Below are positions 1 to 8,028 of a DNA stretch of 59,719 nucleotides, one piece after another (the first letter of the stretch is position 1; each line of letters starts with the position of its first letter). This DNA is from Elusimicrobia bacterium GWA2_69_24 (GTDB taxonomy: Bacteria > Elusimicrobiota > Elusimicrobia > UBA1565), in NCBI GenBank assembly GCA_001799695.1, contig MGTY01000096.1, forward strand, positions 1 through 59,719. Reading direction: 5' to 3'. The translations under genes were made by a program, and so were the position numbers. The notes under the pieces were generated by a model. The model saw only the letters and a program-made list of their open reading frames with translations, had not been told where the DNA came from and made no database searches.

Positions 1-92
1 TCTTCAACTCCCTGGTCTGGCTCTTCAAACGGATCGACCCGCTCCTGCCCTGGCCGGGTCAGAGCCTGATCGTCATCGCCCGCCGGAAGTGA
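1..92 (+). CDS. C-terminal end of a gene, methyltransferase-like
   Basis: The frame is open from the left edge to a TGA at 90-92 and ends in LPWPGQSLIVIARRK. A run of hydrophobic residues followed by a short basic end after 'SLIVIAR' resembles the last strand of class I SAM-dependent methyltransferases, but only about 29 residues are visible, so the family is a guess. The last 35 bases of this gene are repeated exactly at 3671-3705, where the same reading frame again ends in RRK with a TAG stop. That second copy overlaps the end of glgP, so this gene and glgP were probably convergent neighbours before the block in between arrived. Confidence 0.45.
   Translation, partial: FNSLVWLFKRIDPLLPWPGQSLIVIARRK
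56..90. repeat. Left copy of 35-base direct repeat
   Basis: Bases 56-90 are identical to 3671-3705. A further 18 bases (97-114) are identical to 3746-3763; in the left copy only 6 bases separate the two matches, in the right copy 40. The left copy is the end of the methyltransferase-like gene. The two copies bound a 3.6-kb block with a different gene style. Confidence 0.85.
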
Positions 93-179
93 GGTCCGGT
101 CGCTCGAGAAGCGGGTGGACTCGGTCCCGATCCCACCTCCGCACCATAGCCTTCATTCTCGCATCAGGAGGTTTCAAAT

Positions 180-662
180 ATGAAGACCCTGGCGTGCACG
201 CTCAGTCTCGTTTTTGTCGCCCTGGCCGGCTGTTCGAAAGACCAGTCGGCGGACAACTCCAGCAAGAAGTCTGCAGTGGAGAAGTCCGCAGCGGCCCCCA
301 AAAGCGGGAGCCTCAGCACGAAGGAAGGCTTCGAGGAAAAACTACAGTCGATGGGCGTCAAGGTCTTCGAGAAATGCCAGTTTGAGAAAATGGGCAAAAG
401 CTCAACCTCCTACTCCATGTTCTTCGTCCTCAAGACGGACAATCACAAGGCGGACTACGAGGCCTTCCAAAAGATGTACAAGGACTTCTACGCGAATGAA
501 CTCCAGCCCAAAGGCTGGAAGGACCTCAGCCAATTCGCTGGGCTGGGAGGACAGACATACATGAAAGGCTCGGAAAACTTCTCGGTCTCGATGATTACTC
601 CGGCGCTGGCGAAGTTGGGCAAGGGAACGCCTTTGACTTGCGCTATTTCCATAGAACGGTGA
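180..662 (+). CDS. Small lipoprotein of unknown function
   Basis: A 160-residue protein. The first 18 residues are a lipoprotein signal with lipobox LAGC, so Cys18 should be lipidated and the protein anchored in a membrane. A Ser/Lys-rich linker (about residues 20-45) leads to a compact domain with no family I recognise (motifs VKVFEKCQFEK, QPKGWK). The ATG is preceded by AGGAGG at a good distance (168-173), a strong Shine-Dalgarno site unlike the leaderless starts of many neighbours outside this block. It is the first gene of a three-gene run whose members overlap or nearly touch. Base use is visibly less GC-rich than in glgP or guaB, which fits acquisition with the rest of the block. Confidence 0.75.
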   Translation: MKTLACTLSLVFVALAGCSKDQSADNSSKKSAVEKSAAAPKSGSLSTKEGFEEKLQSMGVKVFEKCQFEKMGKSSTSYSMFFVLKTDNHKADYEAFQKMYKDFYANELQPKGWKDLSQFAGLGGQTYMKGSENFSVSMITPALAKLGKGTPLTCAISIER

Positions 663-1513
663 CCTTGGGACAGCGCAACCCATACGCAGCGCTGGCCGTC
701 CTGATGACGGCCGGCATACTCTTCATCCCGTGGACCGGCGCCGAGGCGGGGATGCTCTATAAGAAAGAAGTCTCCACCACCTGGGACATCAGCGAGGGCC
801 TGAGGGCCGCAGAAGGCGTGTATTTCCTGAGCGCCTACCGGCTATGGAATCGGCCGGGAGCACTGCTGCGCTTCCCGGATGGAGGCCGGTCGCGCACCCG
901 CTACGGCCGGACCCTGCTCTACAGGCTAAGCCCCCAGGGCGACAAGCTTGTCAAACTAACCGTGCTTGAAGAAACGGTCCTCCCCGGCAACAACGTCAAG
1001 AGCTCCCATTTGCGCAGGGACAACGGGCTGCTGCGGGCCGCTTTCAGGGCCAGCAATGATATATCCTCGCCCATGACCTCGTGGCGCATGTTCACCATGG
1101 ACCTGGAAGCTGGCACGCTCATCGATTTGAATGGAGAGTCAGACAAGAAGTCATTTCAGGATCGCCACTTCCCGCCGGCTGCGCCTAAAAGAGAAGACAC
1201 GGTCACTATCCCCGAGATGAAGAAACTACTGGAGAAAGTTCCCTTCGAAGCCTGGGGGCTGCCCAGCCCCCTTGAATATGCCGGCAAGAGCCAACGGGAG
1301 TATGCCAATGACCTGGTGGAGCTGAGCGGAGATCCGGCCTACCGCGACGCGATCATCCGCGACCTCTCCGCCCACGCCTCCCCCGCGCAGATAGAGGAGA
1401 TAATCTTCCGCATGGGACGGAAGCTGACGGACCTCAAAGGGTCCGCCCGCATGGAATACGAACTCTACGGCAAGCAAACCCTGGACCGCCTCAGAGGCCT
1501 TGCCAACCGCTGA
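659..1513 (+). CDS. Exported protein of unknown function
   Basis: About 284 residues. A GTG at 659 overlaps the stop of the lipoprotein gene by four bases (GTGA), so translation is likely coupled; a TTG at 638 is in frame and possible. An N-terminal hydrophobic stretch (ALAVLMTAGILFI) ending near GAEAG looks like a signal peptide. The mature part has no family that I recognise; it contains a beta-rich first half and a helical second half (KKLLEKVPFEAWGLPSP). The next gene begins five bases after its stop. Function unknown; linkage suggests it works with the lipoprotein and the ankyrin protein at the cell envelope. Confidence 0.65.
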   Translation: MTLGQRNPYAALAVLMTAGILFIPWTGAEAGMLYKKEVSTTWDISEGLRAAEGVYFLSAYRLWNRPGALLRFPDGGRSRTRYGRTLLYRLSPQGDKLVKLTVLEETVLPGNNVKSSHLRRDNGLLRAAFRASNDISSPMTSWRMFTMDLEAGTLIDLNGESDKKSFQDRHFPPAAPKREDTVTIPEMKKLLEKVPFEAWGLPSPLEYAGKSQREYANDLVELSGDPAYRDAIIRDLSAHASPAQIEEIIFRMGRKLTDLKGSARMEYELYGKQTLDRLRGLANR

Positions 1514-1517
1514 ATCC

Positions 1518-2474
1518 ATGGCCAGAAACATAACGCTTTACGCCCTGCTCGCGACCCTGCCCTTGTCGGCCGAAACCGCTGCGGCAAGGATGGAGGACCG
1601 GACGGAGGAACTCTATAGGGCAACAGAGGCCAATGACCTGACGGCCGTCGGGCTCATACTCAAAGAAAGCGACCAGAACGTGAACGTAGCCTGGGACGAC
1701 AACGATACTTCCCCCCTTATGCTCGCCTGCCGGGCCGGCAACGAGAAGATGGCGCGCCTGCTTATTTCAAAGGGCGCGGACATAACAGCTGTGGACGCGG
1801 ACGGCAGGCCGGTAGCGGAATTCATACCGGGCGGCAACACGCCCGCCTACAGGCGCTTGCGGCAGCTGCTGGCCAAGACAGCCGAAGAGAAGAAATTGTC
1901 CATACCTCCAGCCTGGCAGGAGATATTCGTGCCTGACGGCCAGGACGGCCGGGCGGTCTCTACCGACCCCGAGGTCTTGTCGGCGGCCAACATCGCCGAC
2001 GGCAATACGCGCACGGCCTGGGCCGCGGCCGGCGGCATCGGAGCCGAGCTATGGGTTTTCATCAGCTCCGGAGCGCGCTCCGTGAATGTGGTCAACGGTT
2101 ATGGGAAGAGCCAAAAGCTCTTTAAGGCGAACAACCGGGTCAAGAAGTTGAGCGTGTCGTTGTGGACGGCCGAGCACTTTGACGGCGACGTCACGGAAAC
2201 GGGGCGAGGCTACCGGGCGGCCAGGCTGACGCCGGATAGGACGCTGGATTTAAAGGATTCCTTAGCAGAGCAGGCCTTCCCTTTTCCCTTCAAGTGGGAA
2301 GAAGCCCGCTCCAGACGCGCAGAAGCGGTCGCGACCCTAATAAAGAGGCCGGGGCTTAAGAGCCGGAAACTTAGGTCTTCGGCTTTTTTCCTTAGGGCCG
2401 AGCCGCTTGAGATTTACCCCGGATCGAGATACAACGACACCTGCATATCCGAACTCGGCGCGAGCAGGCCCTAG
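1518..2474 (+). CDS. Exported ankyrin-repeat protein with discoidin-like C-terminal domain
   Basis: About 318 residues starting at ATG 1518. A signal peptide (to about residue 22) is followed by at least two ankyrin-type helices: ELYRATEANDLTAV and SPLMLACRAGNEKMARLLI with SKGADITAVDADGRP. The C-terminal half (NIADGNTRTAW, then VNGYGKSQKLFKANNRVKK, and YPGSRYNDTCISEL at the end) matches the pattern of NADase-type glycan-binding, F5/8-type-C-like domains found in many secreted bacterial proteins. The likely role is binding outside the cytoplasm rather than catalysis; no enzyme motif is visible. It is the last gene of the three-gene run in the accessory block. Confidence 0.75.
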   Translation: MARNITLYALLATLPLSAETAAARMEDRTEELYRATEANDLTAVGLILKESDQNVNVAWDDNDTSPLMLACRAGNEKMARLLISKGADITAVDADGRPVAEFIPGGNTPAYRRLRQLLAKTAEEKKLSIPPAWQEIFVPDGQDGRAVSTDPEVLSAANIADGNTRTAWAAAGGIGAELWVFISSGARSVNVVNGYGKSQKLFKANNRVKKLSVSLWTAEHFDGDVTETGRGYRAARLTPDRTLDLKDSLAEQAFPFPFKWEEARSRRAEAVATLIKRPGLKSRKLRSSAFFLRAEPLEIYPGSRYNDTCISELGASRP

Positions 2475-2482
2475 CCGGAAGA

Positions 2483-2521
2483 GGCCGCGCGATGAGTTGT
2501 TTTGCCCCGGGACGCGCGGCC
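2483..2521. terminator. Inverted repeat between convergent genes
   Basis: GGCCGCGC at 2483-2490 pairs with GCGCGGCC at 2514-2521 across a 23-base loop, in the 49-base gap between two convergent genes. There is no clear T-run, so a role as a two-way terminator is only suggested. Confidence 0.35.
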
Positions 2522-2523
2522 GT

Positions 2524-3639
2524 TCAAGCGCCTTCGTTGCGAAGGTGCGCGCTCACCTGTTCCGGCAGCCACGCAATCGCATGACGCAGCTTCGACATTA
2601 GGGTCCGATTTCGGCCGGGGTGGGCCTCGAAGATCCATTGCAGCTGGATGCAGTCGGCGACATCGTATTCGCGTGGGAAGTCTTGCCAGGCGTAGCGGAT
2701 CTGGGAACCCTCGGGCACGATGCCCACCCAATCCTCCTCGCGTAGGCGCTTCCGGTAAGACTCCCGATGCGCCAGACAGAAGGGCAGCCGCGCCTTGTCC
2801 AGAGCTAAGGCGATGCGGCATGTCTCTCCGAGGCGAGAGCTGGAAAAGGCATCCAGCGAAACGGACCAACCGCCCGCAGGATGCCTGCCTACTGACAGGT
2901 CGATGTGGGTGGAATTGCCGCCGCGATATATCTCCCATGGATGGGCCCCGAGCCTCTCCTGGGAGTCGAACCAGTGCCGAAAGGCCTTCGCGGAGCGGGG
3001 ATCAAGGGCCAGGAGTCCCCCGTCCCGGCCGTCCGCGTAACGCCTGTAGTAGTCCCTTCCCGCGAGCCCCCGCTTGAAGCCCAGGCCTCGAAAAGTCCGG
3101 GGGTTGGCCTGGTACGCCACGCGGCAGTAGTTGAAGAACCTCTCGGCCGTCATGTCCGCGATGCGGTCAGGGTCCCCGCGGTCCAGGATCTCCAGGATCG
3201 ACTTCCTCTCCTTCGAGCCCAATTCGCGCTCGATGGGGAGCCATTCCGGGAGGAGCGCTTTGACGTCCCTGCGCAAGAGAACTCCTCGTCTCATGGACAA
3301 CGGCAGGCGGCGCAAGAGGTTCGCCTGGGCGCCGACGGGGTCTCGCCTGGCCTCGGCCATCCAGAGGCGCAGCCCGTGGAGCCAGGATCGCAGGCGCTCT
3401 CCCCTCTCCGGATATTCCCCGCGGCCCCGCTCAGGGTGCGTAATGGCCTCCGCGTCGCCGCCGGCGATGAAGTAGGTCCCGCGGTATCGCCGCACCGTGA
3501 CCCGCGTCCAAGCGCGTCCTTCCCGCAGCCGGAATCCCCAGACCAGGTCGGCGCCGTCATGCCACGGAATGAACCGGCGCACGAGCGCCAGGAAATCGGC
3601 AGTCCTCCGCTTGGTCCCGGGAACCGGAGCCGGTTTCAT
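2524..3639 (-). CDS. Conserved hypothetical protein
   Basis: A 371-residue soluble protein with no signal peptide or membrane segment. The most distinctive part is near residues 195-250: YYRRYADGRDGGLLALD, then HPWEIYRGGNSTHIDL. I have the impression of having seen similar strings in uncharacterised proteins of other bacteria, but I cannot name a domain. It is rich in Arg, Trp and His. It is read against the three exported proteins to its left and is the last gene before the right-hand direct repeat. It is more GC-rich than those three genes, so the block may itself be composite. Function unknown. Confidence 0.6.
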   Translation of the reverse strand: MKPAPVPGTKRRTADFLALVRRFIPWHDGADLVWGFRLREGRAWTRVTVRRYRGTYFIAGGDAEAITHPERGRGEYPERGERLRSWLHGLRLWMAEARRDPVGAQANLLRRLPLSMRRGVLLRRDVKALLPEWLPIERELGSKERKSILEILDRGDPDRIADMTAERFFNYCRVAYQANPRTFRGLGFKRGLAGRDYYRRYADGRDGGLLALDPRSAKAFRHWFDSQERLGAHPWEIYRGGNSTHIDLSVGRHPAGGWSVSLDAFSSSRLGETCRIALALDKARLPFCLAHRESYRKRLREEDWVGIVPEGSQIRYAWQDFPREYDVADCIQLQWIFEAHPGRNRTLMSKLRHAIAWLPEQVSAHLRNEGA

Positions 3640-3670
3640 CTAAGGGTGAAGAATGGTCAAGAAATGTTCG

Positions 3671-3705
3671 GGGTCAGAGCCTGATCGTCATCGCCCGCCG
3701 GAAGT
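3671..3705. repeat. Right copy of 35-base direct repeat
   Basis: Identical to 56-90. Here the sequence does double duty: forward it would encode the end of the methyltransferase-like protein with a TAG stop, and in reverse it encodes the last residues and TGA stop of glgP. This looks like the original convergent junction, so the block to its left was probably inserted. Confidence 0.85.
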
Positions 3706-6177
3706 AGGGACTTTCCAGATCTCGTCGGCGTACTGCCGGATGGTGCGGTCGCTCGAGAAGCGGCCGCTGCGGGCCGTGTTGAGGATGGAGGACCGGGTCC
3801 AGCCCGCCGCGTCCCGGTAGCGCCGCTCCGCCTCGTCCTGGGCGCGCAGGTAGTCCTCAAAATCGGCCAGGAGCATGTAGGGGTCCCAGCGCAGCAGCGA
3901 GTCCAGGATGGGCATGAACAGGCCCGGCTCGGTGTGGGAGAAGAAATCCCGCGTAATCAGGCGGATCACCTCCTGCATCGCGACCGAGCGCTTGAGATAC
4001 TCGCCGGGCTGGTAGCCCTCGACCTTGAGCCGCGCCACCTCGGGAGCCTTCAGGCCGAAGAGGAACATGTGTTTCTCCCCGACCTCCTCGAAGATCTCCA
4101 CGTTCGCGCCGTCCAGGGTCCCAATGGTCAGCGCCCCGTTCATCATGAACTTCATGTTCCCGGTGCCGGAAGCCTCCGTCCCCGCCACGGATATCTGCTC
4201 CGAGAGGTCGGCGGCGGGGATGACCCGCTGGGCGATGGAGACCCGGTAATCCTCCAGGAAGAGCACCTGCAGGCGTCCGTGGATGGAACGGTCCCCGTTG
4301 ATGACCCCCGCCACCGAGTTGATGAACTTGATGATGCGCTTGGCCATCACGTAGCCCGGGGCGGCCTTGCCGCCGAACACCGCGGTCCGGGGCGCGAAGT
4401 CGCGGTCGGGCTCGTTCTTGAGCCGGAGGTAGTGGTGGATGAGGAAGAAGGCGAACAGGAGCTGGCGCTTGTACTCGTGGATACGCTTGACCTGGACGTC
4501 CATGATGGCGTCGGGGTTGACGATCACCCCGCTCTTGCCCTTCAGGAACGCGGCGAAGGCCTCCTTGTTGGCGCGCTTCATCGCGCGCCACTTCTCGCGG
4601 AAACCCGCGTCCTCGCCGCAGGGGATAAGCTTGCGCAGGCGGGCCGGCTCCTCCACCCAGCCGGGGCCGATCGCCTCGTCGATCAGGCTCTTCATCCTCG
4701 GGTTCGCCTCCACCATCCAGCGCCGGGGCGTGACCCCGTTGGTCTTGTTGTTGAACCGCTGGGGGAACATCTCATGGAAGTCGCGGAACAGGGTCTGGGT
4801 CAGGAGCTGGGTGTGCAGGGAGGACACGCCGTTGATGGAGTGGCTCCCGAGCAGGCTCAGGTACGCCATCCGGATGCGCTTGGGCTCGCCCTCCTGGACG
4901 ATAGACATGCGGCGCAGGCGGTCGACGTCCCCCACGAAGCGGCTGGAGACGTCGCGCAGGAAGCGCGCGTTGACCTCGTAGATGATCTCCAAGTGGCGCG
5001 GGAGCAGCGCCCCCAAGAGCGTCACCGGCCAGGTTTCCAGGGCCTCGGGCATCAGGGTGTGGTTGGTGTAGGCGAAGGTCCGGACCGTCACGTCCCACGC
5101 GGCGTCCCACTCCAGCCGCTCGTGGTCCAGCAGTATGCGCATGAGCTCGGGCACGGCCAGCGAGGGGTGCGTGTCGTTGAGCTGGATGGCGACTTTATCG
5201 GGCAGGGTGCGGACGTCGGAGTTGTGCGACTTGAAGCGGCGCACGATGTCCGCCAGCGAGGCGGCGCAGAAGAAGTATTCCTGCTTCAGCCGCAGCTCGA
5301 CCCCCGCCATGACCTCGTCGTTGGGGTAGAGGACCTTGGTGATGTTCTCCGAGATGATCTTCTTGTCGTAGGCCTTGAAGTAGTCCCCCTGGTTGAAACA
5401 GTCCAGGTCGAAATCCTGCGTGCCCTTGGCCGACCACAGGCGCAGGGTGTTGACCACGCCGTTCTGGAACCCCGGGGTCGGGACGTCGGAGGGGAGGGCG
5501 AGCACGTCGTCGGTGTCCACCCACTCGACGCAGAGCCGGCCGCTGCGGTCCTGGAAATGCCGCGTCTTCCCGCCGAACTGCACCCGGATGGAGTACTCGG
5601 GCCGCGCGATGGCCCAGGGGGTCCCCAGACTCAGCCACTGGTCCGGGACCTCGACCTGGTAGCCGTTGAGGATCTTCTGGTGGAAGATGCCGTAGTTGAA
5701 GAGGATGCCGTAGCCGTTGGCCGGGATGCCGAGCGAGGCCATGGAGTCCAAAAAGCACGCGGCCAGGCGGCCCAGGCCGCCGTTGCCCAGGCCCGCGTCC
5801 AGCTCAACCTCATAGAGGTCCTCGAGCCGCAGGTTGAAGGCCTTGAGGGCGTCCCGCATCTGGTCTTCGATGCCCAGGGCGAGGATGTTGTGCTTGAGGA
5901 GCTTCCCGATGAGGAACTCCATGGAGAGATAATAGACGCGCTTGAGGTTCTGCTTGTGGTAGCGCTGCTGGGTCGGGATCCAGCGTTTGAACAGGCGGTC
6001 GCGCACCGCCAGGGAAGCGGCCATGTAGTTGTCGTGGGTCGTGGCCGTATATTCGTCCTTTGCCAAGGACAGGGTCCGCTGATCATCAAAGGAGCGCTTC
6101 AGGGCCTCGACCGTCAGGTCGGGATCGACCTTCTCAGGGTGCTTCAGGTCCGGCTTCTTCTCCTGGGTCTTCGACAT
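3688..6177 (-). CDS. glgP: Glycogen/starch phosphorylase
   Basis: An 829-residue, full-length GT35 glycogen phosphorylase. It releases glucose 1-phosphate from alpha-1,4-glucans using phosphate and pyridoxal phosphate, in the cytoplasm. Diagnostic strings run throughout: VYYLSMEFLIGK, ELDAGLGNGGLGRLAACFLD, QLNDTHPSLAVPELMR, NKTNGVTPRRW, VQVKRIHEYKRQ, and EASGTGNMKFMMNG, where Lys676 is the cofactor-binding lysine. The N-terminal 40 residues are a charged extension. The start is supported by a promoter whose -10 box lies six bases before the ATG, with no Shine-Dalgarno, so the mRNA is probably leaderless. The last residues lie within the duplicated 35-base sequence. No other glycogen genes are in view. 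Confidence 0.97.
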   Translation of the reverse strand: MSKTQEKKPDLKHPEKVDPDLTVEALKRSFDDQRTLSLAKDEYTATTHDNYMAASLAVRDRLFKRWIPTQQRYHKQNLKRVYYLSMEFLIGKLLKHNILALGIEDQMRDALKAFNLRLEDLYEVELDAGLGNGGLGRLAACFLDSMASLGIPANGYGILFNYGIFHQKILNGYQVEVPDQWLSLGTPWAIARPEYSIRVQFGGKTRHFQDRSGRLCVEWVDTDDVLALPSDVPTPGFQNGVVNTLRLWSAKGTQDFDLDCFNQGDYFKAYDKKIISENITKVLYPNDEVMAGVELRLKQEYFFCAASLADIVRRFKSHNSDVRTLPDKVAIQLNDTHPSLAVPELMRILLDHERLEWDAAWDVTVRTFAYTNHTLMPEALETWPVTLLGALLPRHLEIIYEVNARFLRDVSSRFVGDVDRLRRMSIVQEGEPKRIRMAYLSLLGSHSINGVSSLHTQLLTQTLFRDFHEMFPQRFNNKTNGVTPRRWMVEANPRMKSLIDEAIGPGWVEEPARLRKLIPCGEDAGFREKWRAMKRANKEAFAAFLKGKSGVIVNPDAIMDVQVKRIHEYKRQLLFAFFLIHHYLRLKNEPDRDFAPRTAVFGGKAAPGYVMAKRIIKFINSVAGVINGDRSIHGRLQVLFLEDYRVSIAQRVIPAADLSEQISVAGTEASGTGNMKFMMNGALTIGTLDGANVEIFEEVGEKHMFLFGLKAPEVARLKVEGYQPGEYLKRSVAMQEVIRLITRDFFSHTEPGLFMPILDSLLRWDPYMLLADFEDYLRAQDEAERRYRDAAGWTRSSILNTARSGRFSSDRTIRQYADEIWKVPTSGGR

Positions 6178-6183
6178 GAGGGA

Positions 6184-6212
6184 ATTGTAACTGTATCAGT
6201 GCCTGCCATCAA
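6184..6212 (-). promoter_or_regulatory. glgP promoter, leaderless type
   Basis: Reading leftward: TTGATG at 6212-6207, a 17-base spacer, TACAAT at 6189-6184, then six bases and the ATG at 6177. Both boxes and spacing fit a sigma70-type promoter, and transcription should begin at or next to the A of the start codon. Confidence 0.7.
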
Positions 6213-6236
6213 CTTATTTGAATTTCCGGACTCAGC

Positions 6237-6962
6237 TTATCCCCCCTGGACGGCTGAGCGTACCCTGTCCGCTTTCTCCGATCCTATGCCCCGGACTCGC
6301 GCGATATCCTGGGTTCCGGCCCGCCGGAGCGCGTCGAGCGTCCCGAACTCGGCGGCCAGCCGCAGGGCCAGCCCCGGCCCTATGCCCGGCACCGCTTCGA
6401 GGGTCCGTTGCAGATCCACCTGGGCGCGCAGGCGGGGAGTGAGCACGCGCCTCGCGCGCGAAGGCGCGAAGCTCTCCGGGCCGGGGGAACGCAGACAGCG
6501 CCTCCCCAACGAAAGCAGAAGGTCGGCCGTCCCTTCGATCCCGCGGGTGAATAGCGTCGGCACCCGGAAGTCGACGGCCACGCAGAGCAGGGCGGAGCGG
6601 AGCCGGGGAGGCCAGAAGCGCTCGAAGTACGCCGGGCACCCCTCCACCACGAGCAGGGAGCTCGGAGCCGAGCGCTTCAAGTAGCGCAGTTGTCGGAAGA
6701 GCCTCCCGTCGCATAAGGAACCGGCGAAGTCCCCCGCCGCCTTGCGCTCGACGAGTATCCGTCCCCCCACCAGATAATCCCCCGCGGGCAGGGGCCTGCT
6801 GCGCACTCGGGCTCCGGCGATGCGCAAGAGCTGGGGAACGCCGGAAACCTCCTCGGCCGCATCCACCTCCACCTCGACGTCTCCCTGAAAGCCTCCCCGG
6901 GGACCGGCCCCATCCTCGCGCGGGAGAGCGAACGGCAGCCACTGCTGGATGGAGCGCCCCAT
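6237..6962 (-). CDS. ERCC4-type (XPF-like) nuclease with helix-hairpin-helix domain
   Basis: About 241 residues from ATG 6962 (an in-frame GTG at 6968 is also possible). The first half is an ERCC4 nuclease domain: GDYLVGGRILVERKAAGDF carries the GD-X-ERK-X3-D metal-binding signature, with an upstream Asp in VEVEVDAAEEVSGVPQLL. The C-terminal part has tandem helix-hairpin-helix motifs (LEAVPGIGPGLALRLAAEFG and RVRGIGSEKADRVRS), which bind DNA. Family members cut branched or flapped DNA in repair and recombination. The protein lacks a helicase domain, like short archaeal and bacterial XPF relatives. It lies upstream of glgP on the same strand, about 60 bases away; glgP has its own promoter in that gap. 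Confidence 0.88.
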   Translation of the reverse strand: MGRSIQQWLPFALPREDGAGPRGGFQGDVEVEVDAAEEVSGVPQLLRIAGARVRSRPLPAGDYLVGGRILVERKAAGDFAGSLCDGRLFRQLRYLKRSAPSSLLVVEGCPAYFERFWPPRLRSALLCVAVDFRVPTLFTRGIEGTADLLLSLGRRCLRSPGPESFAPSRARRVLTPRLRAQVDLQRTLEAVPGIGPGLALRLAAEFGTLDALRRAGTQDIARVRGIGSEKADRVRSAVQGG

Positions 6963-7003
6963 GCCCACAAGTACGGATGAGGGCCGAATAAGTTCCCTCG
7001 AAT

Positions 7004-7141
7004 TCAGGTATGGGTTCCGGCGTTCCGGGGGAAATCGCGCGCCGGGCCGTGGAGATTGAGAGCGACGCCGCCGACGAGGACATAGCGGACCTGCTCTCGC
7101 TCCAACGCTTTCAAGACCTCGAAAACGCGGTCGAAGTTCAT
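7004..7141 (-). pseudogene. Remnant of a nucleotidyltransferase gene (N-terminal 45 residues)
   Basis: An ATG at 7141 opens a short frame reading MNFDRVFEVLKALEREQ, then VRYVLVGGVALNLHG, and ending at a TGA at 7004-7006. The VLVGGVALNLHG string is the start of the minor nucleotidyltransferase fold (AbiEii/MNT type), but the catalytic aspartates that should follow are missing and the frame ends early. This is a truncated gene, unrelated in its details to the intact nucleotidyltransferase just upstream. Confidence 0.7.
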
Positions 7142-8028
7142 GGCTCCCTATGAGTATGGCCCGTCGGGGTCCTCCCGCTCCTCGCAGAGCGGGTCCAACC
7201 AGCGGGAGAAGAACTCCCCAGATAACGCCCCTCCGGTGCTGCGGCCGATCCGACCACCGCCCCCTCCGGCAGCAGTAGCCCCTCCGCGCGCATCCGGCGC
7301 AGTTCCCGCAGCCGCGGGATCCAATAGGCGCGTCCCCGCTCCTGGAGCCGCAGGGCTTCCCGCGCCAGCCTCCGGGACGCGGGCAGGAGGTCGCGCTCCA
7401 AGGGCTCGCGCCCGGCGGAGAGGATGCGCCATAACGCGCGGGCGACCGCCGGCATACCCGCCGGGACCGCCCGCCGGCCGCAGCGCTCGATCATCGCCCA
7501 GAGGTCCTCGACTCGAAAGGCGTTGCGAAGAGCCCAAGCCAGCAAACGGGGGCTAGGTGCCGCCTCGCGTCCCAGCCGGATCATGGCCAGCCGGGTTATG
7601 ACCTCGTAATCAGAAGGACGGTTGGTCTTCTTGATCTCGACCAAGTCCTCGATGCAGACGACCGGGATCACGCCCCAGGGAGTGGCCATGCGCTCCGCCC
7701 GGCCCAGGGCGGGGCCGAAGGACCCGACCCGCGGGGGCTGTCCCAGCAGGTCGAGATAGAGGTCCGGGCCGCCGCGCAGCGGGACGAGAAAGTGGAAGCC
7801 GTGCCCCCACCGAAGGTTGCGAAGGGTCAACGGCGGCGTCAGCTTGTGCACCCGCGCACGAAGACAACGCAGGGCTCCCAGGAGAGCGCTGATGTTGGAG
7901 GCCGTGGGCCGAATCCAAAGGTCGAGATCCTGGGAAAAGAAGGCGCCGCCGTAGAGCACCGAAGCCTGCCCGCTGATCAGCAGATACTGCACGCCGCGAG
8001 CCTTAAAGACGCGGAAGAGACTGCGCAT
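7138..8028 (-). CDS. Nucleotidyltransferase-fold protein (AbiEii/MNT type)
   Basis: A 296-residue protein. Residues about 12-40 hold the nucleotidyltransferase signature: YLLISGQASVLYGG followed by SQDLDLW with the paired catalytic aspartates, and DLYLDLLG (near residue 95) supplies the third. EDLVEIKKTNRPSDYEVI is typical of the helical part of such proteins. Related proteins act as toxins or antitoxin-like modifiers in two-gene modules. It overlaps by 26 bases the end of a 64-residue partner gene. The final 33 or so residues (from about APEGRYLG to the stop) are translated out of frame from a remnant of a glycosyltransferase gene, so the natural C-terminus seems to have been lost and replaced. 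Confidence 0.8.
   Translation of the reverse strand: MRSLFRVFKARGVQYLLISGQASVLYGGAFFSQDLDLWIRPTASNISALLGALRCLRARVHKLTPPLTLRNLRWGHGFHFLVPLRGGPDLYLDLLGQPPRVGSFGPALGRAERMATPWGVIPVVCIEDLVEIKKTNRPSDYEVITRLAMIRLGREAAPSPRLLAWALRNAFRVEDLWAMIERCGRRAVPAGMPAVARALWRILSAGREPLERDLLPASRRLAREALRLQERGRAYWIPRLRELRRMRAEGLLLPEGAVVGSAAAPEGRYLGSSSPAGWTRSARSGRTPTGHTHREP
7148..7237 (-). pseudogene. Glycosyltransferase gene fragment B
   Basis: In a frame different from the overlapping nucleotidyltransferase, the minus strand reads GALSGEFFSRWLDPLCEEREDP, closely matching GSLFGEFFARWLDPLYEEREDP in the C-terminal part of the intact glycosyltransferase at 8473-10734. The similarity stops just before the truncated nucleotidyltransferase remnant. 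Confidence 0.75.

Noticed and set aside
93..179. A coding continuation between the first gene and the lipoprotein
   Set aside because: No frame with a plausible start or conserved pattern was found; the stretch looks like a junction scar plus the ribosome-binding site of the lipoprotein gene.
3934..6684. A 916-codon open frame opposite glgP
   Set aside because: The composition is that of an antisense shadow, and it runs across glgP and the ERCC4 gene, both of which are well supported.
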